In this document: positions 41,094 to 50,516 of the stretch, one piece after another
How positions within the stretch are numbered: the stretch's first letter is position 1
Layout of the letters: each line of letters opens with the position of its first letter
DNA from: Phil1 sp040767925
GTDB taxonomy: Bacteria > Bacillota > Clostridia > Christensenellales > CAG-138
Assembly (NCBI GenBank): GCA_040767925.1
Contig: JAXGNN010000001.1
Location: 310,001-374,000, forward strand
Direction of reading: 5' to 3'
DNA length: 64,000 nucleotides
Notes under the pieces: model-generated
The model's database searches: none
What the model was told of the DNA's origin: nothing
The model's input: the letters and a program-made list of their open reading frames with translations, nothing else
Made by a program: the position numbers and the translations under genes

Positions 41094-43928
41094 ATGAAAG
41101 AAAAGCTGATTGCAACCTATCGAAAGCTCGCGGACCGGCTGAAAAACGCCTTTTCTCTCGCGCCGATGCACCGCGGCGCGCAGGTGCGCGAGGAGGAGCT
41201 TTTTATCGAGCGCGACACGCCGCGCCCGTTCCCGCTCGCCGTGGTGTTCACGACGTGCAAATTTCTCTTTGCCGCTGTGCTCCTGCTGGGCTGCGCGGGC
41301 ATGGGGCTCGTGCTCGGCGTCGCCAAGGCGTATATCGACACCACGCCGGAACTGGACACCTCCCTTCTCACAAAGAGCGACCGCACGTCTTATATCTACG
41401 ATATGAACGGCGAGTTGATCTCGACCTTCGCCGGCCTCGAATACCGCGACTGGGCGAACATCGACGAAATCCCCGACATGCTCGTCAACGCCGTCATCGC
41501 CATAGAGGACGTGCGTTTCTACAAGCACAACGGCGTCGACTACAAGCGGCTCTTCGCGGCCGTGGTGGGCTCCCTCTCCGCCTCGAGCGACGCGGGCGGC
41601 AGCACCCTCACGCAGCAACTGGTCAAGAACAAGCTGCTCACGAGCGAGGTCTCCTACCGGCGCAAAATACAGGAGGCGTACCTCGCCATCGAAATCGAAA
41701 AAACGCTCGAGAAGGACGACGTCCTCGAAGCCTACCTCAACGACGTGTACCTCGGCCAGTCGAACTACGGCGTGAAGGCCGCCGCCAAGGATTACTTCGG
41801 CAAGGACCTCTCGCAGCTCACCATACGCGAGTGCGCGATGCTCGCGGGCATGATACAGAGCCCAAACACCACCGACCCGCGCAAGAACACGTACGATCGC
41901 AAATACGCGACCGGCGAAAACGCGGGCAAAAACAAAATGGACATCACGAACGCGCGCACAGACAAGGTCATCAGCCGCATGTACGGCGCGGGGCTGATCT
42001 CCCGCGAGCAGCGGGACGCCGCGCTCGCCGACACGGTGTATATCCAAAAAACCTCGCAGCGCGTCGACACGACCTACCGGAACCTCTACTACATCGAATA
42101 CGCCACGCGCCAGATCTGCTCGGACATTCTCCTGCAGCGCGGCATGCTCGACACTTCCGCCAACCGCGAGACGATCGAGAACGAGCTTTCGCGCGGCGGG
42201 TATCGGATCTACCTGTGCATCGACCCCGACATACAGTCCGCGGTGCAGGAAACGCTCGCCACCTGGGAGGATTACCCTGCCCTCGCCAACGGCTCTTCCA
42301 CGCTCGTCACGGGCGACACGGAGGTGATACAGCCGCAGGCGGCGGCGGTCGTGATCGACCAGAGCACGGGCGAGCTTCGCGCCGTCATCGGCGGGCGCAC
42401 GGAGCCCACGATCCGCAAGGGCTTCAACAGGGCGTACCAGAGCACGCAGATGGAGGTCGGCTCCAGCATCAAGCCCCTGACCGTATACGGGCCCGCGCTC
42501 GAGATGGGCATGTCGCCCGCCTCCGTCATCGCGAACATCCCCCAGGCGATCCAGGGATGGAATACCGAAACGGGCTATCCCGACATCGGGGACGACGATT
42601 ATATCGGCCTTGTCACCATGCGGCGGGCGATCGTCTCCTCGCTCAACGTCGCGGCGGCGCGCACGCTCATGGAGGTTGTGACGCCTGAAATCGCGGCGAA
42701 ATACCTCATCAACCTCGGCGTGGACGCCTCCCGCGTGAAGGCGACGGGCTCCGGCCTCGCGCTGGGCACGACGGGCATCACCCCCATCGAGATGGCGGCG
42801 GCCTACGCGACCATCGCCAACGCCGGCACCTACCTCGAGCCCATCGCCTACACGCGCGTCGTGGACGGCAACGGCAAGGTCATACTCGACGGCCACGCCA
42901 ATCAGGCGACGCGCCAGGTTTTCCAGCCGACGACAGCCTATATGCTCGTCGACATGCTCACGAACGCCGTGCAAAGCGGCACGGGCACGCGCGCCAGGAT
43001 AGACGGCATCACCGTCGCCGGGAAGACGGGCACCAACAACGAATACCGGAGCGCCTACTTCGCGGGGATGACGGGCTATTACACCGCCGTCGTCTGGGTG
43101 GGCGACGACGATTATTCCGTCAAACTCAAAAGCGGCTCCTCCGGCGGCAAGGTCGCGGCGCCAATCTGGAAAGCCTTCATGGAAAAGATCCTCGCGGGAC
43201 GGCCCGACAAGCTCATCATCGACCGCTCCCCGGTGGAGCTAGGCCTTGTGATGCGCACGGTATGCACGGTTTCGGGAAAGCTTGCGACGGAAGCCTGTAC
43301 GGCCGACCCCAACGGGCATACGCCCGTCACGGAGTGGTTCGACGCGGACAGCGCGCCGACGGACCCCTGCGACATGCACGTGCTCGCGGGCGTCTGCAGC
43401 GCCTCCGGCCAGCCCGCCACGGCCTACTGCCCCGCGGGCCAGATCGTCTACACCGACCTCGTGCTCGTGCGCCCCGGCAGCCTGCTCGGGCGCTACGACC
43501 AGGCGATCCTGTTCAAATACCTGCCCAACGCGGTGTTTACCAACCTCACCGCCGCGGAATACATGCAGTACGCGGAATCCGCGGGCTGCTCCGTCCATGC
43601 GCCCGCATGGGGCGGAGGCGGGCTCGCCGACCCGAACGAAGATATCGTCGCGCTCTCGCGCGAGTTGATCGCCGAGGTGCGGGCATACCTCGCCGCCGCG
43701 CAGAACCTCTCGTACACCGACAGGAGCACGCTTGAAACCGGCGTCTCAACCCTCGAGGACTACCTTGACGCGGGCAACAGCCTTTCCGTGCGGACCTATT
43801 ACGAGCGGCTCAAATACAACTACGAGGCGATCTACGCGGCGAATCCCCCTGCCGCCACGGCGGAGCCCTCGGCGTCGCCCGAGGCGCCCGAGGCGTCGCC
43901 CACGCAAAGCCCCGAGGGCGCGGGATGA
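41094..43928 (+). CDS. Class A penicillin-binding protein (PBP1A-like)
   Basis: 944-residue cell-wall synthase. A cytoplasmic N-terminus and one membrane helix (about 55-78) precede the GT51 glycosyltransferase (EDVRFYKHNGVDYKRLF; GGSTLTQQLVKN) and the transpeptidase with SSIKP, SLN and KTGTNNEY motifs. A long Pro/Ala/Ser tail ends the protein. The ATG at 41094 has AAGGCGG just upstream. UDG and the SH3 protein follow with overlapping stop/start codons, so they form one operon. Confidence 0.95.
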   Translation: MKEKLIATYRKLADRLKNAFSLAPMHRGAQVREEELFIERDTPRPFPLAVVFTTCKFLFAAVLLLGCAGMGLVLGVAKAYIDTTPELDTSLLTKSDRTSYIYDMNGELISTFAGLEYRDWANIDEIPDMLVNAVIAIEDVRFYKHNGVDYKRLFAAVVGSLSASSDAGGSTLTQQLVKNKLLTSEVSYRRKIQEAYLAIEIEKTLEKDDVLEAYLNDVYLGQSNYGVKAAAKDYFGKDLSQLTIRECAMLAGMIQSPNTTDPRKNTYDRKYATGENAGKNKMDITNARTDKVISRMYGAGLISREQRDAALADTVYIQKTSQRVDTTYRNLYYIEYATRQICSDILLQRGMLDTSANRETIENELSRGGYRIYLCIDPDIQSAVQETLATWEDYPALANGSSTLVTGDTEVIQPQAAAVVIDQSTGELRAVIGGRTEPTIRKGFNRAYQSTQMEVGSSIKPLTVYGPALEMGMSPASVIANIPQAIQGWNTETGYPDIGDDDYIGLVTMRRAIVSSLNVAAARTLMEVVTPEIAAKYLINLGVDASRVKATGSGLALGTTGITPIEMAAAYATIANAGTYLEPIAYTRVVDGNGKVILDGHANQATRQVFQPTTAYMLVDMLTNAVQSGTGTRARIDGITVAGKTGTNNEYRSAYFAGMTGYYTAVVWVGDDDYSVKLKSGSSGGKVAAPIWKAFMEKILAGRPDKLIIDRSPVELGLVMRTVCTVSGKLATEACTADPNGHTPVTEWFDADSAPTDPCDMHVLAGVCSASGQPATAYCPAGQIVYTDLVLVRPGSLLGRYDQAILFKYLPNAVFTNLTAAEYMQYAESAGCSVHAPAWGGGGLADPNEDIVALSRELIAEVRAYLAAAQNLSYTDRSTLETGVSTLEDYLDAGNSLSVRTYYERLKYNYEAIYAANPPAATAEPSASPEAPEASPTQSPEGAG

Positions 43929-44542
43929 GCGCGCTCGCCTCGCTCTATCAGGCGGAAAGGGAACGCATCGCCGCGCTGCGGGGCACGAAAAACGCGGGCG
44001 ATTACGCCAGCCCGGTCTTCGGCGAGGGGCCGGACAAGCCCATGCTGATGCTCATCGGCGAGGCGCCCGGGCGCGAGGAGGCCGAATCCGGCCGCCCTTT
44101 CGTGGGAAAGGCGGGAAAGCAGCTCGACGAGATGCTCTCTCTCGCGGGGATCGCGCGCGAACGGGTGTTCGTGACCAACGCGGTCAAGTTCCGGCCGATG
44201 AAGCTCAAAGCCCGCAGCGTCTCCAACAGGACGCCGCTGCGAGGCGAGGTCGAGGTGGCCCTCCCCCTGCTGAACGCTGAAATCGCGCTCGTCGCCCCGC
44301 GCTTCATCGCGACGCTCGGCAACACGCCGCTTGGCGCGGTAATGAAGCTGTGCGGCATGAAGCCGCCGGCCGTCGGCGAGGCGCACGGCAGGGCGATGCT
44401 TATAGAAATCGGCGGCGAGGGCTATACTCTCTTTCCGCTGTACCACCCGGCGAGCGGCATCTACGATCGGTCGCTCGTCCCGATCATGAAGGACGATCTC
44501 GCGCGCCTCGGCGCGCTGATCAGGGAGGCGAACGTAATTTGA
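43925..44542 (+). CDS. Family 4-like uracil-DNA glycosylase lacking the Fe-S cysteines
   Basis: 205 residues. Motifs of the UDG superfamily are clear: IGEAPGREEAESGRPFVGKA near the N-terminus and LYHPASGIY near the C-terminus, with NAVKFRP and NRTP between. Family 4 enzymes use four cysteines for a 4Fe-4S cluster (CxxC near the start, Cys after NVVK, and another before the EI(x)C helix); here none of these is a cysteine, so the cluster is absent. ATG at 43925 overlaps the PBP stop. Confidence 0.83.
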   Translation: MSALASLYQAERERIAALRGTKNAGDYASPVFGEGPDKPMLMLIGEAPGREEAESGRPFVGKAGKQLDEMLSLAGIARERVFVTNAVKFRPMKLKARSVSNRTPLRGEVEVALPLLNAEIALVAPRFIATLGNTPLGAVMKLCGMKPPAVGEAHGRAMLIEIGGEGYTLFPLYHPASGIYDRSLVPIMKDDLARLGALIREANVI

Positions 44543-45705
44543 AGGCAAAGCCGTGGATCCGAATCTTGTTGGCGCTGATGCTCGCGTGCCTGACTCTCCT
44601 TTCCCCCGTGACGCAGGTGAAATCCTTCGCCAAGGAGGCCGATAAGGGCCAGGTTACGGCGGACGGCGTGAAGCTGCGCGCCGCGCCCGACACCGACGCG
44701 GACGTGCTCGCGGAGTTGAACTGCGGGCAGGAGGTCGAGGTGCTGGGCGAGGACGGCAACTGGTATAAGGTGATGTACCTCGGCAACGCAGTGGGCTATA
44801 TCCGCAAGGATTACCTGTTCGTCAACTCCACGGGCAGTCGCGGGGCTTATGTCAAATCGGACGGCACGGCGCTTCGCGGAGGCCCTTCCGAGAATTCATA
44901 CGTCGTCATGACGCTCAGCGCGGGCCGGGGCGTGAAGGTCAAGGCGCTCTTGGGCGAATGGTATTACACGGTGGTGGATACCTACGCGGGCTACGTCCAC
45001 AGGACGCAGCTCACGATATCGACCTCGACCGTGGCGGGCGCGGGCATGCTCAAGCAGGGCATGCAGGGCGAGGAGGTCAAAAAGCTCCAGCAGGCGCTCT
45101 ACGACCGCGGGTTCCTCACAAAGAAGAGCGACATTACGAGCATATTCGACACGGCCACGCGGGACGCCGTCAAGGAATACCAGCAGGCGCTGGGGCTCGC
45201 AGCGGACGGCGTGGCGGGCACGGTGACGCTCGATTCCATCTACGATTCCTCCAACAAGGTCGAAAAGGCGAACGCGGACTTCTATAAGCTAAAAGGCACC
45301 GTGGTGCTGCTCGACTGGTTCAAGGGCGGCGCCGAATGGCTCGCCAAGGGTTCGCGCTTCACGGTGACGGACGTGCGCACGGGTAAATCCTTCCGCGCGC
45401 GGCGCTTCGGCGGCTGGTACCACGCGGATTCAGAGCCATGCACCGCCTACGACGCGAAGATCATGAAGAGCCTAGAGGGGTATTCGTGGAACAGGCGACC
45501 CATCTGGGTAACGTACAACGGCAAGACCGTCGCGGCCTCCATGCATACCATGCCGCACATGGTCGACCCCACGCCGGGCGACGGGTTCAACGGGCATTTC
45601 TGCATCCACCTCTACCACTCCAAGGTGCACGAAACCAGCGCGGAGTGCTCGCGCCATCAATCCTGCGTGATGGAGGCCTACCGCGCCGGAAGGGCTTCGA
45701 ACTGA
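44539..45705 (+). CDS. Secreted SH3/peptidoglycan-binding protein with unnamed C-terminal domain
   Basis: 388 residues starting at a TTG (44539) with GGGAGG 10 bases upstream; TTGA overlaps the UDG stop. Signal peptide 1-30, two bacterial SH3 domains (about 37-95 and 105-160; GVKLRAAPDTDADVLAEL), a PG_binding_1 domain (about 172-240) and a C-terminal domain of about 125 residues (RPIWVTYNGKTVAASMHTMP, NGHFCIHLYHSKVH, HQSCVMEAYR) shared with the 39423-40226 protein. The His/Cys pattern suggests a hydrolase, but it is not YkuD. Likely wall-associated. Confidence 0.85.
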   Translation: MKAKPWIRILLALMLACLTLLSPVTQVKSFAKEADKGQVTADGVKLRAAPDTDADVLAELNCGQEVEVLGEDGNWYKVMYLGNAVGYIRKDYLFVNSTGSRGAYVKSDGTALRGGPSENSYVVMTLSAGRGVKVKALLGEWYYTVVDTYAGYVHRTQLTISTSTVAGAGMLKQGMQGEEVKKLQQALYDRGFLTKKSDITSIFDTATRDAVKEYQQALGLAADGVAGTVTLDSIYDSSNKVEKANADFYKLKGTVVLLDWFKGGAEWLAKGSRFTVTDVRTGKSFRARRFGGWYHADSEPCTAYDAKIMKSLEGYSWNRRPIWVTYNGKTVAASMHTMPHMVDPTPGDGFNGHFCIHLYHSKVHETSAECSRHQSCVMEAYRAGRASN

Positions 45706-45749
45706 CCGGCTGTGGATGAGCTGGGGTTTTTGAGATTAATGAACCGGAA

Positions 45750-47198
45750 TTAAAGAAAAAGCTTGCGCTTCTCCGCCGCCAGGGCTTCGACCTTGGCGGC
45801 GTACGTTTCGATGTCCTTGGGGGCGGGCACGCGCTCCACGCGGCGCTCCGCGTCGTATACGCGCTTGGTCATGCCGCCCGCGCCGTGCGCCACGATGGAG
45901 GCCGCGTCCTCCATCATGTCCACGTTGTAGACGCACTCGTATTCAGGTCTCGCATACCCCACGTTCTCGAGGTTGCCGCTCATGAATTTCTGGCGGTACA
46001 TGTAATACGGCCGCATCCCCATGCTCTGCGCCGCCTCGGCGCCGAGGCGGACCATGACCTCCGCCTCGGAAGCTTCCGGCAGATGGAATTCCCCGCCCTC
46101 CGTCACGAGGCGCGAGGCGCGCTTCAACGCGAGCGTGTGCACGGTGAGGCTTTCGGGACAAAGGCGGCCGATCCGCTCCAGCGTCGCTTCCATGTCCCCC
46201 GCGCTCTCGCCCGGAAGGCCCGCGATCACATCCATGTTGATGTTGTCGAACCCCGCCTCGCGCGCCAAGTAAAACGCGCGCTCCGCGTCCTCCGGCGTAT
46301 GGTTGCGGCCGATGAGGGCGAGCGTCCTTTCGTTCATGCTCTGCGGGTTGACGGAGACGCGCGTGACGCCGAAGCGCCGCATGACGGCGAGCTTCTCCCG
46401 CGTGATGGTGTCGGGCCGCCCGGCCTCGAGGGTGATCTCCCGCCCAAGGCTTTTATAATGCGAAAGCGCGGCCTCGAGCATGCGCGAAAGCTCGTCCGCC
46501 GTGAGCGCGGTCGGCGTGCCGCCGCCGACATAGGCGGCGCGCACGCTCCGTCCCGAGTCGCCAAGCATCGCCGCGCCGAGCGCGATGTCCCGCTCCAAAG
46601 AGGAGAGATAGCCATCCATATCGTCCGCCTTTGTGCGCACCTTCGAGGGGAAGGAGCAATAGAGGCATTTTGAGAGGCAGAAGGGGATGTTGATATACAC
46701 GTCCGCCTGCGAATCGTCGAGGCCGGAAAGGATGGGCGCCTGCACGGCGGCGATGCCGCGCGCGAGGGCGAGCTTCTCCCCCGACACGTCGAAATCCTCC
46801 GCCATCGTGCGAAGGGCTTCCGCTTCTCCCTCCCGCTCGGTCAGCTCGCGCAGGAGCCGCGTCGGGCGGATGCCTGTCAGCGACCCCCACGGGGGCGTGA
46901 AGCCATAGATTTCGCGCAGCGCGCGGAAGGCGGCGATCTTCATGGCGCGCTTCTCATGGCGCTTCACTTCAAGAAGGCTCCCCCCCGCCGCGGGGCGCGT
47001 GAGCGCGTATTCCGCGCGCTCGCCGCGCAGGCTCGCGAAAGCGCGGGCATGCCAAAGGCCGCCCTCCTCTTCGAGGACGACCGAAACGTCCGCGTCCTCC
47101 CTGTCGGAGGGGACGATTTCCTCCCGGCCGATGAAGAGGCGCAGCTCGTCGGATATGTCGTTTTGATATTGCGGATGGCTTGTGTGGAGCCTCACCAT
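45750..47198 (-). CDS. hemZ: Coproporphyrinogen III dehydrogenase-like radical SAM protein HemZ
   Basis: 482-residue radical SAM enzyme of the HemN/HemZ group. The cluster motif is CLSKCLYC (about residue 175), followed by YVGGGTPTAL, the HemN pattern, and VNPQSMNERTLALIGRNH. The N-terminal 150 residues are the HemZ-specific extension. ATG at 47198 is chosen since GGAG lies 9 bases upstream; the in-frame GTG at 47213 lacks one. Overlaps the MBL gene by 7 bp; last gene of the relA-dtd-MBL-hemZ operon. Role in heme or an unrelated radical reaction. Confidence 0.88.
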   Translation of the reverse strand: MVRLHTSHPQYQNDISDELRLFIGREEIVPSDREDADVSVVLEEEGGLWHARAFASLRGERAEYALTRPAAGGSLLEVKRHEKRAMKIAAFRALREIYGFTPPWGSLTGIRPTRLLRELTEREGEAEALRTMAEDFDVSGEKLALARGIAAVQAPILSGLDDSQADVYINIPFCLSKCLYCSFPSKVRTKADDMDGYLSSLERDIALGAAMLGDSGRSVRAAYVGGGTPTALTADELSRMLEAALSHYKSLGREITLEAGRPDTITREKLAVMRRFGVTRVSVNPQSMNERTLALIGRNHTPEDAERAFYLAREAGFDNINMDVIAGLPGESAGDMEATLERIGRLCPESLTVHTLALKRASRLVTEGGEFHLPEASEAEVMVRLGAEAAQSMGMRPYYMYRQKFMSGNLENVGYARPEYECVYNVDMMEDAASIVAHGAGGMTKRVYDAERRVERVPAPKDIETYAAKVEALAAEKRKLFL

Positions 47199-47830
47199 GT
47201 ATCGGGGCTCCACCGGTTCACGAAGGGGTTCCTCTGGCGCTCATACTCGAGCGTGGTCTTGTCCATATGGCCGGGATACACGTCGAATTCCCCCTCGAGC
47301 CGGAAAAGCCCGTTGGCGATGGATTCGTACAGCTCGTTCGCGCTGCCGCCGGGAAGGTCGGTGCGCCCCACCGTGAGGCGGAAGAGCGTGTCGCCCGAAA
47401 AGACGATCCTTTCTTCTTCGAGCACATAGCAGACGGAGCCCTTCGAGTGGCCGGGCGTGTGCAGCGTCTTCACCTCGAAGCCGGCGCAGGAGAGGGTCTC
47501 TCCGCCCTTGAGGAGGATGTCCGGCGCGCAGGGCTTTACGCCCATGAGCGCGTTGAGGCTCTTTTTGTTGTTTGTGAGCATGTCCGCGTCCGATTCGTGT
47601 ATGGCGACCTTCGCGCCGTATTTCTCCTTGAGGTCGGCGACGGAGAGGATGTGGTCGAAATGCCCGTGCGTCAGGAGGATGTGCGTGGGCGCGAGCGCGC
47701 GCTTATCCAGTTCCGCGACGACCATGCCGGTATCGGACGGGTCGACGACGAGGCACTCCCCTTCGTTTTTGCCAAAGAGGATGTAGGTGTTGACCTCGAC
47801 GGGACCTGTGATCAGGGAAACAAGCTGCAT
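47192..47830 (-). CDS. MBL-fold hydrolase, glyoxalase II-like
   Basis: 212 residues, single MBL domain. The metal site THGHFDHI (about residue 56), HTPGHSKGSVC and FSGDTLF are intact, and HMDKTT near the end. It belongs to the small glyoxalase-II-like group found after dtd in Firmicutes relA operons. Adjacent to dtd with 0 bp between genes. Substrate unknown; persulfide or thioester chemistry possible. Confidence 0.88.
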   Translation of the reverse strand: MQLVSLITGPVEVNTYILFGKNEGECLVVDPSDTGMVVAELDKRALAPTHILLTHGHFDHILSVADLKEKYGAKVAIHESDADMLTNNKKSLNALMGVKPCAPDILLKGGETLSCAGFEVKTLHTPGHSKGSVCYVLEEERIVFSGDTLFRLTVGRTDLPGGSANELYESIANGLFRLEGEFDVYPGHMDKTTLEYERQRNPFVNRWSPDTW

Positions 47831-48277
47831 TTAGAAATTCCTTTCGCTGTCGAGGAGGATCGTCACGGGGCCGTCGTTGACGAGCTCCACCTGCATGTCC
47901 GCCCCGAACTCGCCGCACGCGACGGGCACGCTCTCTCTCAGCCTCGCGATGGCGGCCTCGTAGAGGGGGATGGCCTTCTCGGGACGCGCCGCGCGGATGA
48001 AGCCCGGCCGGCGGCCCTTCCTCGCGTCGCCGTAAAGCGTGAACTGGGAGATGAGCAGTATGCTCCCGCCCGCGTCCGTAATTGCGAGGTTCATCTTGCC
48101 CGCCTCGTCCTCGAACACGCGAAGGCCCGTGAGCTTGTCGCAGATGTATTCGAGGTCCGCCTCCTTATCGTTCTCCTCGATGCCGAGAAGAACCATGTAC
48201 CCGCGGCCGATCTCGCCGCGGATTTCGTTTTCGATTGTGACCTTCGCGCGGCTCACGCGCTGGACGACCGCCCTCAT
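47831..48277 (-). CDS. dtd: D-aminoacyl-tRNA deacylase
   Basis: 148 residues, the usual length. It removes D-amino acids and glycine mischarged on tRNA. Family motifs: MRAVVQRVSRAKVTIENEIR, LLISQFTLYGDARKGRRP and the C-terminal VNDGPVT. Lies 18 bp after relA, as in B. subtilis. Confidence 0.96.
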   Translation of the reverse strand: MRAVVQRVSRAKVTIENEIRGEIGRGYMVLLGIEENDKEADLEYICDKLTGLRVFEDEAGKMNLAITDAGGSILLISQFTLYGDARKGRRPGFIRAARPEKAIPLYEAAIARLRESVPVACGEFGADMQVELVNDGPVTILLDSERNF

Positions 48278-48295
48278 CCTATGATGCCCTCCGGA

Positions 48296-50458
48296 TTAAA
48301 CATTGAGCCTGTATGCCTCGCGCACGCCGCGCACCTTGCGCATGCCCTTCATGATGTTGTTGAGCTGGTCGGTGCCCGTCACGTTGAAGCTCATCTGAAC
48401 GCTGACGGTGTTGTCGTTCGTGCGCGCGGTCATGGTCTGTATGCTGATGTTGAGGTTGACGAGTTGCTGGGAAATTTCCATGAGAAGCCCTGCGCGCTCG
48501 TCCGCCATGATCTGGATGTTGACGGGGTAGGCGGCCTTCTCGGTGCTCGCCCACTCGGCCTCGATCATGCGCTCACGGCTGAGCATCAGGTCGGAGACGT
48601 TGGGGCAGTCCCGCCTGTGGACGGAGACGCCGCGCCCGCGCGTGATATAGCCGATGATCGGGTCGCCCGGCAGCGGGCTGCAGCAGTGCGCGAAGCGCAC
48701 GGACATGTTGGGCTCGCCCTTGATGATGACGCCGTGGTTGCGCACCGCGTCGGCGACGCGCTGCTCCTCCTTCTGCTCGAGCTTGGCGACGAGCTGCGCC
48801 GCGCGCTCTTCCCGCCTGAGCTGCTCCATGAGCTTGTGCAGCACCTGCCCCGTGCTGATGCCCCCGTAGCCGATGGCGGCGTACACGTCGTCTAAATCGG
48901 ACATGTTGAAGCGGCGCAGCAGGTCCTCGCAATACTCCTTCTTGGTGAGTTCGCTCAGTTGCCTGCCCTGCCGCTTCGCCGCGTCGGAAAGCATTTCCTT
49001 GCCGCGCGCGACGTTCTCCTCGCGGTTGGCCTTCTTGAACCACTGGCGGATCTTCGCCTTCGCCTGCTGGGTTTTGACGATCTTGAGCCAGTCCCGGCTG
49101 GGCGTCGCGTTCGGCGCGGTGACGATCTCGACGACGTCGTTGTTCTTCAGCTTGTAGTCGAGCCGGACGATCGCGCCGTTGACCTTGGCGTGCTGGGCGT
49201 GGTTGCCCACGTTGGAATGGATGCGGTAGGCGAAATCGAGCGGGATCGAGCCCGCCACGAGGTCGATGATCTGCCCGCGCGGAGTGAGCACATAGACGTA
49301 ATCGCTGAAAAAGTCCTTGCGGATGTTCTCGACGAACTCGCGCGTGTTGTCGGCGTAGTTTTCCAGTTCGAGCGCCTCGCGCAGCCACGCGAGCTTGCTG
49401 TCGAGTTCGTCCTGCTCGGCGCGGCCCTCCTTGTACATCCAGTGCGCGGCGATGCCGTACTCGCTCGTCCTGTGCATCTCGAAGGTACGTATCTGCACCT
49501 CGAAGGGCATGCCCGTCTCCGAGAAGAGGGTCGTATGCAGGGAGCGGTACATGTTCGTTTTGGGCATCGCGATATAGTCTTTAAAGCGGCCGGGCACCGG
49601 CCGCCAGATGGCGTGTATGACGCCCAGCGCCGCGTAACAGTCGTTGATGGTGTTGACGATGACGCGCACGGCGATGAGGTCGTATATTTCGGAAAGCTCC
49701 CGGTTCTGCCGCTCGACCTTTTTATAGATGCTGTAAAGATGCTTCGGCCTGCCGTTGATCTGCGCCTCGATGCCCACCTCGGCGAGCTGCGCCTTGATGG
49801 TGTTGATGGCGGACTCGAGCGTCTGCATCCTCTCGCGCTGCTGCGGCCCGATCTGGTCTTTGAGCTCCCTGTATTCCTCCGGCCAGATATACCGAAAACA
49901 GAGGTCCTCCAGCTCGCACTTGATCGCGCCCATGCCGAAGCGGTCCGCGAGCGGCGCGTACACCTCGAGCGTCTCGCGCGCCTTCCTCAACTGCTTCTCG
50001 CCCGCGCAGTACTCGAGGGTCCGCATGTTGTGCAGCCGGTCGGTCAATTTGATGATGACCACGCGCACGTCCTTGGCGATGGCGAGGAACATCTTTCGAA
50101 GGTTCTCCGCCTGCGCCTCCTCCTGGCTTAGAAGGTCGCTCTTGCCGGTTTTGGTGAGCTTGGTGGCGCCGTCCACCATCCCGGCGATGTCCTCGCCGAA
50201 GCTCGCGCGCAGCATGTCGACGGTGATACCGTCCCCATCCTCCACCACGTCGTGGAGAAGCCCCGCGATGACGGTGTTGGGGTCCATGCCCATCTCGAGG
50301 AGCATCAGCGCGACGGCGACGGGGTGGGTGATATACGGCTCCCCGGACTCTCGCTTCTGGTTTTCGTGCGCTTTGCGGGCGATCTCCATAGCCTTGTCGA
50401 GCAAATGGAGCTCCGCGTCCGTAAATCGCGCGGCGCAGGCGTTCTGCAGCGCTTCCAT
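48296..50458 (-). CDS. relA: Bifunctional (p)ppGpp synthetase/hydrolase
   Basis: 720-residue Rel enzyme that makes and degrades the stringent-response alarmone. The hydrolase HD domain has THPVAVALML and LLHDVVEDGDG; the synthetase domain has GRPKHLYSIYKKV and RSLHTTLF; TGS (about 385-445), helical, and C-terminal ACT (about 645-720) domains follow. The catalytic motifs of both activities look intact. ATG at 50458 follows AAAGGAGG by 8 bases. Operon order recJ, apt, relA, dtd is conserved. Confidence 0.96.
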   Translation of the reverse strand: MEALQNACAARFTDAELHLLDKAMEIARKAHENQKRESGEPYITHPVAVALMLLEMGMDPNTVIAGLLHDVVEDGDGITVDMLRASFGEDIAGMVDGATKLTKTGKSDLLSQEEAQAENLRKMFLAIAKDVRVVIIKLTDRLHNMRTLEYCAGEKQLRKARETLEVYAPLADRFGMGAIKCELEDLCFRYIWPEEYRELKDQIGPQQRERMQTLESAINTIKAQLAEVGIEAQINGRPKHLYSIYKKVERQNRELSEIYDLIAVRVIVNTINDCYAALGVIHAIWRPVPGRFKDYIAMPKTNMYRSLHTTLFSETGMPFEVQIRTFEMHRTSEYGIAAHWMYKEGRAEQDELDSKLAWLREALELENYADNTREFVENIRKDFFSDYVYVLTPRGQIIDLVAGSIPLDFAYRIHSNVGNHAQHAKVNGAIVRLDYKLKNNDVVEIVTAPNATPSRDWLKIVKTQQAKAKIRQWFKKANREENVARGKEMLSDAAKRQGRQLSELTKKEYCEDLLRRFNMSDLDDVYAAIGYGGISTGQVLHKLMEQLRREERAAQLVAKLEQKEEQRVADAVRNHGVIIKGEPNMSVRFAHCCSPLPGDPIIGYITRGRGVSVHRRDCPNVSDLMLSRERMIEAEWASTEKAAYPVNIQIMADERAGLLMEISQQLVNLNISIQTMTARTNDNTVSVQMSFNVTGTDQLNNIMKGMRKVRGVREAYRLNV

Positions 50459-50516
50459 GGAAATCGCCTCCTTTCTATCCAATCTGTCTGAACCTATCCG
50501 AATCGGTGCTTTCCCA

